NCBI GenBank assembly: GCA_016801845.1
Contig: CM028910.1
Coordinates: 11,438,629 to 11,502,628 of the forward strand
DNA from: Polydactylus sextarius
Lineage: Eukaryota; Chordata; Actinopteri; Polynemidae
Direction: 5' to 3'
DNA length: 64,000 nucleotides
Shown here: piece by piece, positions 1 to 12,879 of the stretch
Position numbering within the stretch: the first letter of the stretch is position 1
How the letters are laid out: the number at the start of each line of letters is the position of its first letter
Notes under the pieces: generated by a model
The model's database searches: none
What the model was told of the DNA's origin: nothing
The model's input: only the letters and a program-made list of their open reading frames with translations
Position numbers and translations under genes: made by a program

Positions 1-417
1 AGAAGGGGGAAACAGCAGCCTCTATCATGTGATCATGTGTCAGTCCTGATCCAACACAAGTGAAAATGAATGAATGAGGTTTGATTTGAGAACTAATAGC
101 ATTTTAGCAAACAGATAAAGCCACACAGTGTAATGCAGAAAAATATTGACGTATTCTATCTTTATAGCAATTGGCTTATTTTGGCTATCTATATTAGCTT
201 GCTTGGTTCAAACAGCTAGCTAGATTAGTATTAGCAAAATGTATTTATCAAAATAATAAAATAGAACCAAATGATAAACAAACTGATACTCATTCAGAAT
301 GTGCTCGGATGTTTATCTCCAACACCCTTACGTACCCACAAAACCTGTACAAATAAAGTAAAGCAAAAAATAAAAACATAATCAGATGTATTTTGTTTCA
401 GAGCAAAGCAAAGATTT

Positions 418-441
418 AAAAAAAAAAAAAAAAAAAAAAAA
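418..441. repeat. poly(A) run
   Basis: 24 uninterrupted A residues. No target-site duplication or retroelement body was recognised next to it. Confidence 0.9.
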
Positions 442-1483
442 GCTCCAGAAAACATATTTTCAGTTTAGCAGATTGAGAAGCCCGTAGGCTTCCAATTCTC
501 AGTCCTGTGCAAAGTTATAATCAAAGAGGCCGTATTCTGCTCCACTCTTCCCAACAACCTTCGCAAGACTCCTTAATCACACAGTAGAGGTGATGTAATG
601 ATAGAGAAACACCACTGGCAATTAGACACCTGCAGAACAACTCAATTAATCTTAAGAACCCAGTCGTTCTTGTCCAACAGTCATTTAACATATTTCAATC
701 ACTCAAGGTGCAAGTACACATGACAACATTATGGACTCAGAGTTGTCTGTTTTATTTTTTAACCATATAAGATGGGTTCATTTCTTGTTTTCAGAGAAAA
801 CGGTGATGGCTGATGTCAGATCGAGCTGTCAAAAGAATTTCTTTTGTTGCTATGAAAACAGCATGTTGTCCTTTTCACTGAACAACTGTCTGACAACGTT
901 ACTCTGAAGGAGAGGACCGTGTTGACAGAACACATTATGGAGCTTTAGGGGAGGAAAGGTTAGGCATCAAACGAAGAAACAGAATTTAAATCGGTAAACC
1001 TCTTATAAGACATGAACCTTTATGAGCAAAATGCCCACTAGACTTAACCCTGCCCTTTCAGATTAATTTAACATGACTTGTGCATACATGCAAGTCTGTG
1101 CTTAAGGTAACAGCAGCGCGAGTGCGTCATCTGTTCTGACGCGTTTAACTGTATGTTTGCACACAGTCACGTCGCTCGAAAAAAGATTGTATTAATCTTC
1201 TCGGAGCTCCATCAGCAGTTTATCAACCACGCCACCTTTACCTTTGGGAGGTTTTGGGCATGTAGTGAAATGACTGGCAGAAGTCAGAGACGAGGGGTGT
1301 CTGCATTTCAAATATCAATTGGCGCTGTCAGTGTGGCCCAGCATGGTGAAGGATTATCTGAAATTAGTTTAGTTAATTCATCATTTTAAAGGGCAGTTGC
1401 TTTGCCGCTGATTAGTTATTGTACACACTTGTCAATTAAGGGTCCCTGGAGAGTTTGCTCCACGAGTGAAGCCAGCGTCAAAT

Positions 1484-1646
<163 letters not shown>

Positions 1647-2180
1647 TGGGAGATGAATAGTAACAGAGGTTCTGCAGCAAAGTAAAGAAATAAGAAAATA
1701 CAGAAGGAATGAGTTGCAGGATAGACCACAGAACAACATAACATATTTTATCTTCAAATATGTCTTGTGCAACTTGAAATAAACATTTTTGTCATGCTAT
1801 AATTAATTACACATAGCCCCAGATTCAATTAAAAAAGAAAGGGAAAGGCATCAAGTAATTTTCTGTTTGTGCACAGAGGTGGGTGATGTCTGGCAGAGGT
1901 GGTTGCAAATTAAAAAAATCAATGTGCGAGCCTTTGTACAAAGAGGCCAAGTGGAGGCCATCACATTGACCCCTCCACAGGTTTCTATTCCCATAGTTAC
2001 TGTTGCTACGATACTGGGTTCAGCTCACCATACTATAAATGGCCAAGCAGAGAAACCTGGTCAAATCTCTGTCAGAGACAAACAGGGAACAGATGCGTTC
2101 ACTGCATCTGAAGACAAGCAGGATTAAAACAGAAGTTCAGTTTGGACTTGATATTTAACATTTTCTGTATTTGGAACATA

Positions 2181-2205
2181 ATATATATATATATATATAT
2201 ATATA
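2181..2205. repeat. (AT)n microsatellite
   Basis: 25 bp of uninterrupted AT dinucleotides. Confidence 0.95.
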
Positions 2206-2290
2206 AAGAGTATTTCCTATATTTATTCATTTAAAACAATGTGCTACCAATATTCACTAGACAATGCTATTCAGTTTCCTCCAGAAGTTG

Positions 2291-2350
2291 TTTTTTTTTT
2301 TTTTTAATTTACCGAGGTAAATATTTCAGGCCAAAAAAAAAAAAAAAAAA
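2291..2350. repeat. poly(T)/poly(A) inverted pair
   Basis: A T15 run (2291-2305) and an A18 run (2333-2350) are separated by 27 bp. They are complementary and could fold into a hairpin in RNA from either strand. Confidence 0.85.
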
Positions 2351-4210
2351 TGAAAAACATTACTTTTAGTTTATTCAGCACTGAACAAGCATTTCTCTGT
2401 TCCCCATAATTAATTCATAAAGTGCTTTTCCAGTTAATCCAGCAATCCACGGGGGAAGTGAGAGAGACAATGTGCCAATTTTATTCAAGGGTATGTAGTA
2501 AACACACTCCTTTTTCTTAAGATAAAAAATTGGCTTTTCCAAACCTGAATGTTTCCAAAGACTTAGAAAAATTGAAATTCATCTGGGGAAAAAACAAATA
2601 AAATATAAAAAAAATATATATTAAAAAAAAAAAATAACTATTTATATTGTTAACGTATGATGTCACATTGCAAATCCTACTCTACACCAGATACAGTAAT
2701 GCGGTTTACTCTCTTGAGTCACATGCTTTAGAAACTCATGCTTTACAGTTTACAGTAAATACATACAGTGTGTTTTTTTTTTTTCCACCACTGATATTGC
2801 TTTCAGCAGTGGTTGTTAGCTGTTCGTGTCTTGTGCTGCTCCTGCTTCTTAATCCCACCAGCTTGTTGAATAAAGTTAATTACATTCAACTTTCATCCCC
2901 TGGTGGAAACCAGCCCCTGATTAGGTGTTTAGAATGAAAAAGCTACCTATTTAATCCTATTGGTGCTGTGGCATTCCTACTCCTCATTCACTAATGCTTT
3001 GTCCCTTTTCTTTTCTCCTCAAGACCTCCCACAGAGAAAATCTCAAGACATGGACTTGGCTTAAATATGTGATTTTTGCAGCACTGTAACCTAACAAATA
3101 CAAGATTGTTCAACAGTAAAATTAGGATATTAAAAGAGTTCATCAGAAGAAATGACTTCTACCAATAACCTGACATTAAAAACATGTCTCAGTTGATTGG
3201 ATCTCAAGCTTAAAGCTCTAAGAAAAAGGTGTGAATGCATCCATGACACCGCACATGCACACGTGCGCACGCACACACTCTTTTCGCAGAGTGCTTCACT
3301 AATATGTTCACTGAAGAAAAACCTATTCTACTGACATCCTGTCCATAAGCACAAGAACATACTGATTCATAATCATTCATTCAGTAGGTTCTCACATTGT
3401 GTAAGCTGTTTGACCATCTCTTTTGAAAATTTCACAAAGCCCACAGATAAATATTATAAATGTGTCAAACATCTTGGGCGATTTGGTTTCTCTAGAAAAA
3501 CACTAAGTAATAAGTGAAAAAAATGAATTCTTGTGTCTTTAATTTCTTGCAGACTAGAAAACAGAGAGTTCCCTCAACTCCTGCTCAAAACAACATATTT
3601 AGTCTTTGCCAACTGAAATGATGTTTGCTTGTTTATACATGTAGAGCAGGGAAGTGATGTCTGAACACAGGTGTGAACTGAGCTGTTCACCTTTGACTGC
3701 CAGGTAAGAATAGGACCTTTCACTTGTCAGATGAGGCAAGAGAAAGCAAAAGTCACTTCAACACTGTGACAGCGAGATCCGCATACATAATAAGACAACC
3801 CTGAAACAGAGTTGAATTCAGCCATCGTTAACAACTGTGCTGTTTCTACTGTGGTATGTAAAAATGTCTTCTGTGCAAAATAGTATATTCACACACAAAC
3901 GCTGTATGGAAATGTTACCTGTTAGCGCTATGAATATCTGCTGGTGATGTTTATTATTCATTAAACAGGATGTGCAGTTACCAGACAGAGATAAAAACTA
4001 AAATGTTTGCAAATACATACCACATTTGTTAACAGAATTTGATAGTTTGAAAGTTCTATACAACACCTCATACTAAAAGGCTAAGACTGGGGCTTCTGGC
4101 TTTATTATTTTTATAATGAAGCAATGACTCTACATGAAGTAAAACTGGCTACTGAAGCTATCACTTCTAATGGAGGTTTTTACCTTTATATTTATATATT
4201 TTTTACTTTC

Positions 4211-4227
4211 AGAGAGAGAGAGAGAGA
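4211..4227. repeat. (AG)n microsatellite
   Basis: Short, perfect AG tract of 17 bp. Confidence 0.9.
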
Positions 4228-5579
4228 AATTGTGTTAAGTGAGTTTTCCAAGTTACTTCAATGAAGATATTTTCCTTGAAGCCATTAAAAAGGGAAATGG
4301 ATCTCAGAGTGAGCTACATACAGTAGGTTGCTTTCACTGATGAAACGTGGGCAAGAAGAAAGTTCACCATTGCCACAAATATACATTTTTTTCAGCAAAT
4401 GGATACATTAAGAACAGCAGTGAAGCCTATAGAGCCTAGTGGGAAGGCAAAGCTTGAGTCACATTAACAGAACATTGAGTATAGAATGTCATGTCAACTC
4501 AGTCGGGCCCAGACTACCCTCGTTCACTTTGCTGTTACTCTAATACCTCACCCCTTCTCCAATGGTAGAATATCTCAGCAAGCAATCCAACAAAATTTCA
4601 GCAGAGCTAAACCCATACGCACAGAGGGAGGGCAGACGGTAAAGAAAATGAGAAAGCTCTCATAAATGCAGACCAATGTGGTCTAAAACCACAGGGGTGA
4701 ATTCCACCTTTTGCATTGAAGGACAGCGTTATTAGAGGTCAGTCCAGTCTGAAGTGTCCTGACAGTAACTGCTCTTCCCGTTAGTTTCAGGGCTGACTTC
4801 TGAAAATAAGTAGGGGGTCCTGAGAAAAAAATACAAATCACAAAAAATGAGAAAATGAAAAATAATAAAATGTAGAATGTTTCAACAATTCTACAATTTC
4901 TATTTCAATTTCCTCTCACTGACCTGCAGTCACAGGATAAATCAGTGCAGCTGGGAGTAAACCGCTCTGAACTGAAGGATGTCAAAAGTCTCCTCTTTTA
5001 AAACTAAAAGATCTTTGTTTTGGAGGATCGCTCAGTGAAATATAAATGGCTCAGGAGAAAAATACTGTCTTTTTTATGTATGCTGAAGGTAATAACCCAG
5101 ACATATGCACTCTCTTCCAAGTTTACCGTATAGAAATGACATTATTACATCTTATTTTAACTTTTACACCTCAACTTTTGCACTATGCATTGCATCCAGT
5201 CTTGTAAAAAAAAAAGACAAAGAAAAAAACTGAGGTACAAAAAGAAACAAGGAAACCTGCACATGAATACACATATCTTCATTTTATGAAGTAAAACAGG
5301 CAAATTCAGCTCAAGTGTTTCAGTGGAAAATTACAACACAGGAAATTTGCACAAATGTCAATAAAAAGAGAACCCACTGCGATTTTTCTTTATTTCTTGT
5401 CACATCTTGTGTTCGTAATACCTGTAGTAAAAAAAGGAGTAAATTGAGAGATCTCCGGCTTTCTCTCCACCTAAGGCAAAACCCATCCATCACTGGTCTT
5501 GTCAGCACAACAATCTGGCCTGTAGGATCATAGTGTGTACACCCTTTCCAGGTCTAAATTAAATCCTTGATCAGAGGTG

Positions 5580-5675
5580 TTACCTGGGATTAATGCAGGT
5601 TCCTCCATTGAACACGGGAGGCTTACACAAGAAATCCGGCTCAGAGTTATAGCCACAGATTCCCTCTATAGACAT
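5580..5675 (-). other. cysteine-rich small ORF / candidate cryptic exon
   Basis: On the minus strand an ATG-to-TAA frame of 31 codons carries three cysteines and ends in an EGF-like looking NGGTCINP-R stretch. The stop codon overlaps a good donor site (CAG/GTAACA, exon end at 5584), and a pyrimidine-rich tract ending in TATAG (to 5666) precedes codon 4, so 5584-5665 (82 bp) also reads as an internal exon. I do not recognise the peptide. In CELF splicing, exon 3 leaves one base and this exon would start with two, which fits, but 82 is not a multiple of 3, so including it would shift the frame of the next exon. A chance ORF is quite possible. Confidence 0.25.
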
Positions 5676-6043
5676 CAAAGATGAAGGGGTAATAGGGAAA
5701 AGACAAGGAGAGAATAAGTACTGTCTCCATGGCAGCCGATGATGGAGACAATGCCCTCTGAGACCATTAGTGCCTCACATCTGGCCTCTTCAACCTGAGA
5801 GTAGACCTTCAGAGGCACTAGTCCTAACTTCTGAAGAACAATGAAATGAAAAGAAGGCTTTCATAGAGAAACAAGGAATAGAATGAAGACACTGATCACA
5901 ACTGTCTCACAAAGTATCAATTTAACTTGTGTTTCTTCATTCAAATGAATGTGACAGATTTAAATATATCATGAATAATCACCATTTGATCTATTCACAT
6001 TAACACAATGTCTTCATAACGTGGCATTTTGTGGTTTAAAAAT

Positions 6044-6068
6044 AATATAATAATAATAATAATAAATA
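6044..6068. repeat. (TAA)n imperfect microsatellite
   Basis: A run of TAA trinucleotides with one or two interruptions. Confidence 0.8.
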
Positions 6069-6138
6069 ATATAATTTTTTTGTAGATGCAAGTGCCCAAT
6101 CCATATATGAAGCGGTTGTACATGGAGGTACTACACAA

Positions 6139-6215
6139 TAGAGCTGAAAGAATTAGTCAATGGATAAGGAATTAGATTGCAACTGCTCTGATAATTGGTT
6201 ACTCTGTTTCCTTCA
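6139..6215 (-). mobile_element. decayed teleost dispersed repeat, one end
   Basis: The sequence beginning GAGCTGAAAGAATTAGTCAA and running through a GATAATTGGTTA motif resembles the end of an abundant teleost non-autonomous repeat that I know from memory by its GAGCTG start followed by repeated ATTAGTCGATTAATCG-type units. Only this end is recognisable; the interior is lost or too diverged. It lies in the opposite orientation to the copy near 53.0-53.3 kb. Confidence 0.45.
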
Positions 6216-7873
6216 CCTGCCATGTTAACGCTGATATTTTTGTATGAAAATGAAGAAACAAATAGGAAAATATTTGGCCATGTTTTTGCTACAATTTTAA
6301 GACATGGAGCGTGTGGACAAGCAGTTGAAGGTGAGTGGTTTCTGTGGAGTGCATCCCACATGACATAAATTTTGGTTGACCAAAGACACTGTGAAAGCCA
6401 CAGTCTATTCTGACAATAATAGTCCTGTAGTATACAAAGACCCCAGTACAAGATAAAAAGGAATATTATTTGCAAGATCCCATTTCAAGATGAAAATGTC
6501 TTCTGTCTCTTTATTTATGAACTCTGACCTAAATTTACAAAAGTCCATTCTGCCATTGTTTTTTTGTGCCACAGAGCTCTTCCACTCTTGTCAAAATATG
6601 GAATATGATTCTCCTAAATTTATCTTCAAATGAGCCTTTCAACCAACACTCATCGTCACAGCGGAGACGGGAACATTTGCCTTGAAAGTGTGTCTGCGAT
6701 AAAATGGAGGAAGGTGACTCACTGACCACAGAACAGGGAGAGGAAAAAAAGGCCAGATAACTGAAGCGTGAAAGTCTGAAAATTTTCTTTGCCTTCTTCC
6801 TCTTGGAGAAAAAAAAGCTTTCAAGGTCCAGAGATTGTGAAATGTTACTTTTCATCTCTCTTTTTGGAGGCACAAGGAAACCTGAAAAGCCATGGTTACA
6901 GCAGTTTAGTAACTATCCTATTTCAAAATTGAGGTCTTTTGAGATGTTGTGTGCCATTCAGACCTCCTGGGAGTCTCTGCAGTCTGGTGTATGAGTCCCA
7001 CTGTGTCTACAGGCAGGATGAAATTGTAGAAAGTTACAGTTACATTTTTCCTTCTTTCCCAGTCACAACTTAGACTGAAGCCATCTAGTGTAGCTTGACA
7101 TCTGAATGATCTGTTCTTATGTGAACTGCTCTAAACTTATCCATCCCATTCCATCACCATTCCTCCTCACTGTTTTCTCCTTTCATCACCACTTTTCATA
7201 CACAACTTCAGCCGCACATTCATATTCAAGGTGTTATTTTTCCACGTATGACATTTTTATCTCTCAAATGTGTTTTTATTTTTCCTCAACTCCAGAGTTT
7301 GGTATGTTTACTTGGTAATTTTCCAAGCGTAGAAACACGAAATCAGCATTTGGGCTACTAGATGCTTTATCTCACGTGACAAATAATAACAAAAAGCGAC
7401 AGCAACAGCTGCAGAACGGAACCTTTGATGCAGCAGCAACACAAAATGAAATTGCTGTGAGAAGGCAGATGTTATAAACTACTCACTTAATTTGCTCCAG
7501 AACAGTTTTTTCCATCATATCAGAGCTGTTAAGCAGTGTGTGTGAGTATTACATAGAAATGTTATGTCTCCCCTATATGAAAACTCATCCTCTCATAAGA
7601 AGAGCCTCCTTCTTCACTCATTAGGGGCTGAACAATAAACCTCAGACGCGCCACATATCCTTGATGGCCATCTTATAAAACACCACTGGGATTATTCTTG
7701 TCAGCTGCCGTGTGAAGTGTACATTATGGTAATACAAGCATCAGAAAAAATATTATATTTCTTGATTTTTACTTAACCCTCTTCCCAACCTCAGCCATCT
7801 CCAGCTCCAAGAGACAATTTAGACTCGTCCTTGGCTCAAAGGCAGCACTACTTAAAATACCTTTAGATTTGGT

Positions 7874-7875
<2 letters not shown>

Positions 7876-7924
<49 letters not shown>
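7876..7924. repeat. (CA)n microsatellite
   Basis: 49 bp of perfect CA on the plus strand, which is UG in the CELF pre-mRNA. Confidence 0.97.
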
Positions 7925-7925
<1 letters not shown>

Positions 7926-8879
7926 CAAAGAGACCAGCAGCTTATTTTCAAGTATTTTGCACCCTGAGGCTAGGAGATACTTCTGAGGCGGTTGTATTCC
8001 CTGTAAATAGCTTGGTTTTCTGTTCCACAGATCCCAGCAAAGCACCATCTACCAGAGAGCTGTGGGCATGGGCCTCCGCGCTCTCTATCACCGGAGGTAA
8101 CTGGGAAAAATCACTAGGCATAATAGTTCTGCCAATTGCTTTCCTAAGGTGTTGATCAGTAATGCTCACAACAACTAAATTCAATCTAAGTCTGCCAGGG
8201 CAAAGGCGCACAGAGTATGTTCTGCCTCTCGCCTTTGAAAGATCAAACTTTGAGTCGTGCGTTTGATGGTGCAGCCTGTGATGTGCTCGAAGTTTTCTGA
8301 GCGTTCAAAGTCTCTTTTATCCAGGGTTCATCTTGTGTGGACATAAACAGTAACATACTGTACGTACAGTAAAGCAGAGTGAAGAGTGATTTCTGAACAA
8401 GGATTTCTCCACATGATGCTGCTATGCTTTCGTCACTAAGAAAAAAACTTGGGCTACATGAATGAAGAAGAGTGATTAAACTTGAGCTTGACATTATACG
8501 CATTAAATGGTTTTAACACACATTCTGTGACCGATCAGCGGGAGAGATATATCATATATATTGTACATATTTATATATCTATCAGCTGACAGAAAAGGTA
8601 AGTGAATTGTGCTATTTGATGCGACTTTACTCAATGTCTCCACTCAGTAATCCAGGTAAAATTGGTGGGATTCAGCTCAGAAATTGAGCCGGCTGGGTAT
8701 AATCACTGGAAGGAACAGAAAAAAATAGGCCAAGACTTGAATGTCAGAAACTCTCTCTTCCCTATCTCTTTCAAATAGCATCAATCAGCATTAAAGATAA
8801 TGGTACCTTCACTTGGTAGTGGAAATGTGCCTTTAAAGAGAGCTGTTTCAGTCTGCTGTGTCTATTGCTTTGTCTGAGA

Positions 8880-9030
8880 TGATCCTCTCTACAGTGTCGC
8901 CCTTCTTCTTTGTAATGACTGCTGCCAGCCGGCAATTCTGATGCCTCGGAGTGCATAGCATCATTCACAAGAAGACTGCTTGCTGTGATTAGTCCTATGC
9001 CTTGAACCATATATGGAAATTCATTTTAAA
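8880..9030. promoter_or_regulatory. candidate regulatory block with CArG box
   Basis: A non-repetitive block ends in CCATATATGG (9007-9016), a perfect match to the SRF CArG consensus CC(A/T)6GG. Such matches also occur by chance at a low rate, and conservation was not tested. Confidence 0.3.
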
Positions 9031-10489
9031 TGTCCTTTAAAAACCCATAAAACTTCCATATTGACTTGAGGCTGGCATGCTGTAGGGTGCTGCTAATCAA
9101 TTCCCTCTATGGTCCATTTAGCCTCTGTGTCATTAAAGATAATACAAATAAAATAAGTGTTAACATGGAGGCACTTTGAATTCTTCCCGTAAAAGAAAAA
9201 AAAAAAAAAAACAGCCTCCTCTCACCAACTGTCAATAAATTGCACTAGAAGATTTTTTTTTTCTCCTTTTTTTTTTTTTTTAGTTTCCCACGCTTGCGGT
9301 GTATTTCTGCTGAACAAATTCCAGTTAATTACGAGGCAAAAGGTACAAAATGTGTTCTGTGACCATTACAATCCTGTTTGCAATGCTCAGCAAGGATGCA
9401 TCACTCATCACACCCACACAAACACGAGCACGCGCAGATAAATGAAAACACAGATATAAAGACTGCGGTTAACATTTAGCGTATACACATTTCTGTAAAC
9501 CACACACATGCACACTGTTTTCTATCTCCCCTGATTAGACACAAGCATCGTTTTAATCTCTAAGCTTCACGCAGATGTAAAATTTCAACACTTTGCTCTA
9601 CCCTCTCTTGACTTTGACCAATATTGTGAGATGGTAGTATTTCAGCAATGGAACTTTAATGAAAGGTTTTGCAACGAGGCATGGACGCTTCGTTGATCTA
9701 ATGAGATCCCTAACTGTTTTTGCCATCTGCCAGACCCAAGTCATGACATTAACTACGCAGCCATGCTAAGCTTCAAACCTCTTTTAGATGAAGCAACTCT
9801 CATCCTTTCTATGTCGAGCACTGATGCACAAACAAAGGCATACCTCACAGACTGCTCTCAATAACATAAGAAGTATACTGTGCTTCACAGAACATGTTTT
9901 AAACTATATTATATTTTATGCTCTCAAAGGAAAATGTCCCCTGGCCTCTGTCTACAATGTAATGTTTTTTTCTTTGATTTCACTGAGCTTTTTAGAAGTA
10001 TTGATGTGCCCACTATTTAAGGCCTTGCTTTGAGTCAAACTCATCTGCAGTGTTCGAGGGTGCCATTGTTCGGCTGGCTGGGGAGAGGTCACTGCGAGAG
10101 AGGAGAATAAATGTGGAGTGATTGACTAGTCTCTGTTGGAGAAATGAGTTCTCCATTCATTCCCAGGCTACCAGAGGTGAAATGTCCTTCAGGAAAGTAA
10201 ACACAATCTGACAGGGTCCTACAACAGACGCAAAGGCACAGCATGACACAGTCAGTAAGGACGACTCAATGCTCTCCTCTCCTGTGAGAGTCCTTTCCTT
10301 CTAGCCTCCAGTCTGTACAATGACCCCACGACACATCAGGTCTCACTGCTGAATTTGGACAGTTCCCTTGGATATATTTGTTTCTCCTGTGAACGTCTGT
10401 GCAATCGTCATAGTCAAGCTCACACTAAACACACCAAATGAAAACTGGACAGATGAATGAGGTGATCTTTCATATAAGGATTAGTTCAG

Positions 10490-10680
10490 TTTCTCTGCAG
10501 GCCACCAAACCAGGCCCTACCAGATCCCAGGTCCCTCCTGGAAAGCGAATTGATAACCAGAGCACCCATCTGAGACCGGATTAGGCCGTGTTCCCGACAT
10601 GCTTAAATTGCAGTAATCTCGAATGCAGATCACATCTGCAGCTAATTGATGGATTTGCTAGAGGATCTGAGAGTGGTTGG
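10490..10680. promoter_or_regulatory. candidate conserved noncoding element
   Basis: Repeat-free, moderate-GC block with a K50 homeodomain-type GGATTA (10578-10583), an E-box CATCTG (10633-10638) and a CTAATTG homeodomain core (10642-10648) close together. It looks like a vertebrate developmental enhancer element. This is inference from motif density only. Confidence 0.35.
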
Positions 10681-12843
10681 TCTCTACTGTGAGCTCCTGT
10701 TTATTTTCAGAAGGCAGATGCTTTAACCCGTCCCTGGCTGCTGCCAGCAAAGGCTCGAGGCTAGTGACTTTTGGAGCTAGCTGCATACTGTCATCAACTG
10801 TCCAAAGGCTTAGCCTAACATTCAGCCACAAACTCTGCCTAATTAGAGAGAAATATGTGCCCGGGTCTCTGGTATATATTGGTTTTGCATGAATAATTCA
10901 GAACACAATTCTTACTGCTGTTCTACAGGCCCCTCTCTTGCCATTCATGGCAGAAGCTCTAGTGACTATACAGGTGCCTGCCATCCAACGCACACAGAGG
11001 AAGTGTGGTTAGCAGCTCATCACAGCATTGTCACATATAGTTCTGCTAGATGCATCCAAGAAAGTTTAAATTGTGGCCACAATGATCGAGGTCGACTACG
11101 TCAGCAGCCAGAGCTGTCCCCAGCTCCCTTTATTTGCAGATAGACACACAAAGGAACATGACAAGGCTTTTACAGAGAGCCGACCCAAAACTGTAGCTCT
11201 CCTGCCAAATTATGTTCTCACACACAATTAAGAAAAAAGGTCGGTATGTATGTGTCACAGAGAGACAGAGACAGATAGAGAGGAAATGCAGAAATGCTGT
11301 AGACATTTTTGCACATTTGTACATATTTTTGCATGTGACTGCACACAAAAAGCAGGAGCAGTGTATGTGTTTAGAGATGTGCTCTGCGTTATGGTTGTGC
11401 CAAGCAATGATCTATTTTTTCCCATTACCCCACTGCATACGTGTGGTTCATTTACATTCATGGTTATCCAGATAATGAAGCTTTCAATCCGGGGGATCCT
11501 GTGGTGAGAACAATGAACCCAATTACCTCCTGCCGCCTGTGAGATGGGGTGGCAGACTCTGAGACAGATGGGAGAGGCTGCACTCGGCCGGCAATCCAAT
11601 CACATTCATCTCGCTTGCTTCCCGTTTCCCTTGTTCATGTGTTCTGCAGCAACTTATCAACAGGCAGGGGCCAAAGAACCTGGGATCATTACATCACACA
11701 TGCCAACAACTCCGCAAACACACACACACGCACAAACACATTCACTGAAGTCCACTCGACCCCCACCACCACCACTGATATGCACCTCAGGTTTCTCTCT
11801 ACCATCAAATACAACATTGATTTGAAGAACTCACATACTTCACCTTCTGGAGGAGGAGAAGGAGCTAAGGAAAGGGTTTTTGTGGGGGAGATAAAATATC
11901 TACCTCAATCTTGATCTCCTTATCAGGTCGCCAGGTGTCTGAGTAAGATCATCCCTAATGAATTATGTAAGATACTCAAGTTTCTTTTTTCTAGCTTGAT
12001 ATTTCACTTACATGCTCTGACTGAAATCAGTCAAACATGTGCTCAGTGAAAGTTAGTGGCTGTGTTATCAGTGGATGTGCAACATGATGGAAGAAAATGG
12101 AAATAGTGTTGATCAAGAAAGAAGTTAAACGGGCGTGAAGAGCATCTTTTTTGATCGTGTCTCTGATGCAATCGTATGAAACGAAATGAGTGAAGACTGA
12201 TGTTAAAAATTAGCTTTAGTATAACCTAGCCTTGTGTCATGTGACACTACCAGAGATTTGCTATGACAATGTTCAGCATAAAAAATCGTATCAGTAATCC
12301 TCTTCAGCTTTAAGCCAGGGCTGCTTTCTATATATTTGGTGGAAGTTTTAGAGGTAAGAAAAAAAGTATAATGTAGTTTCTCTAAGAGAGGACTTGACAT
12401 TCAACAGTAGCCAGTGATACAGCATGAGCCTGGACCTAGACGGTGCTTCAGGGAATGTATTCCACTACTAGATAATTAGCGGATGATTGCCAGAGAGCTG
12501 ATACCAATTCTGCATAATACTCCAATATTTTCAGCATGTTTCATGCAAAAAAATACCCTTATCGCATACCCCCCTTCCCTCCCTCATGGCCCCTAATTTT
12601 GACATGGTGATCAATAGTAATTGCTTTAGTGATCGATGTGTCTTTTGAAGTTTTCCATCAGTCTGTAATGTCATCAGTTGTGTCAACACTATAGTAGGGC
12701 ACTGTATGGTTTGTTAGATGGGGGAGAGCTGCATCCTAATGCTTAGCAGCTCCTTGGGAAGCATATAGGAGTTTTTATGTTAATGAATGTCAGGAGAAGA
12801 GCTCTTGTTGGTCATCCCCAAGTACTCACAGGTGTATAGGTGT

Positions 12844-12879
12844 ACACACACACACACACATACACACACACACACACAC
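12844..12879. repeat. (CA)n microsatellite, one interruption
   Basis: CA tract broken once by a TA unit. Further short CA stretches lie just downstream at 12910-12924. Confidence 0.93.
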
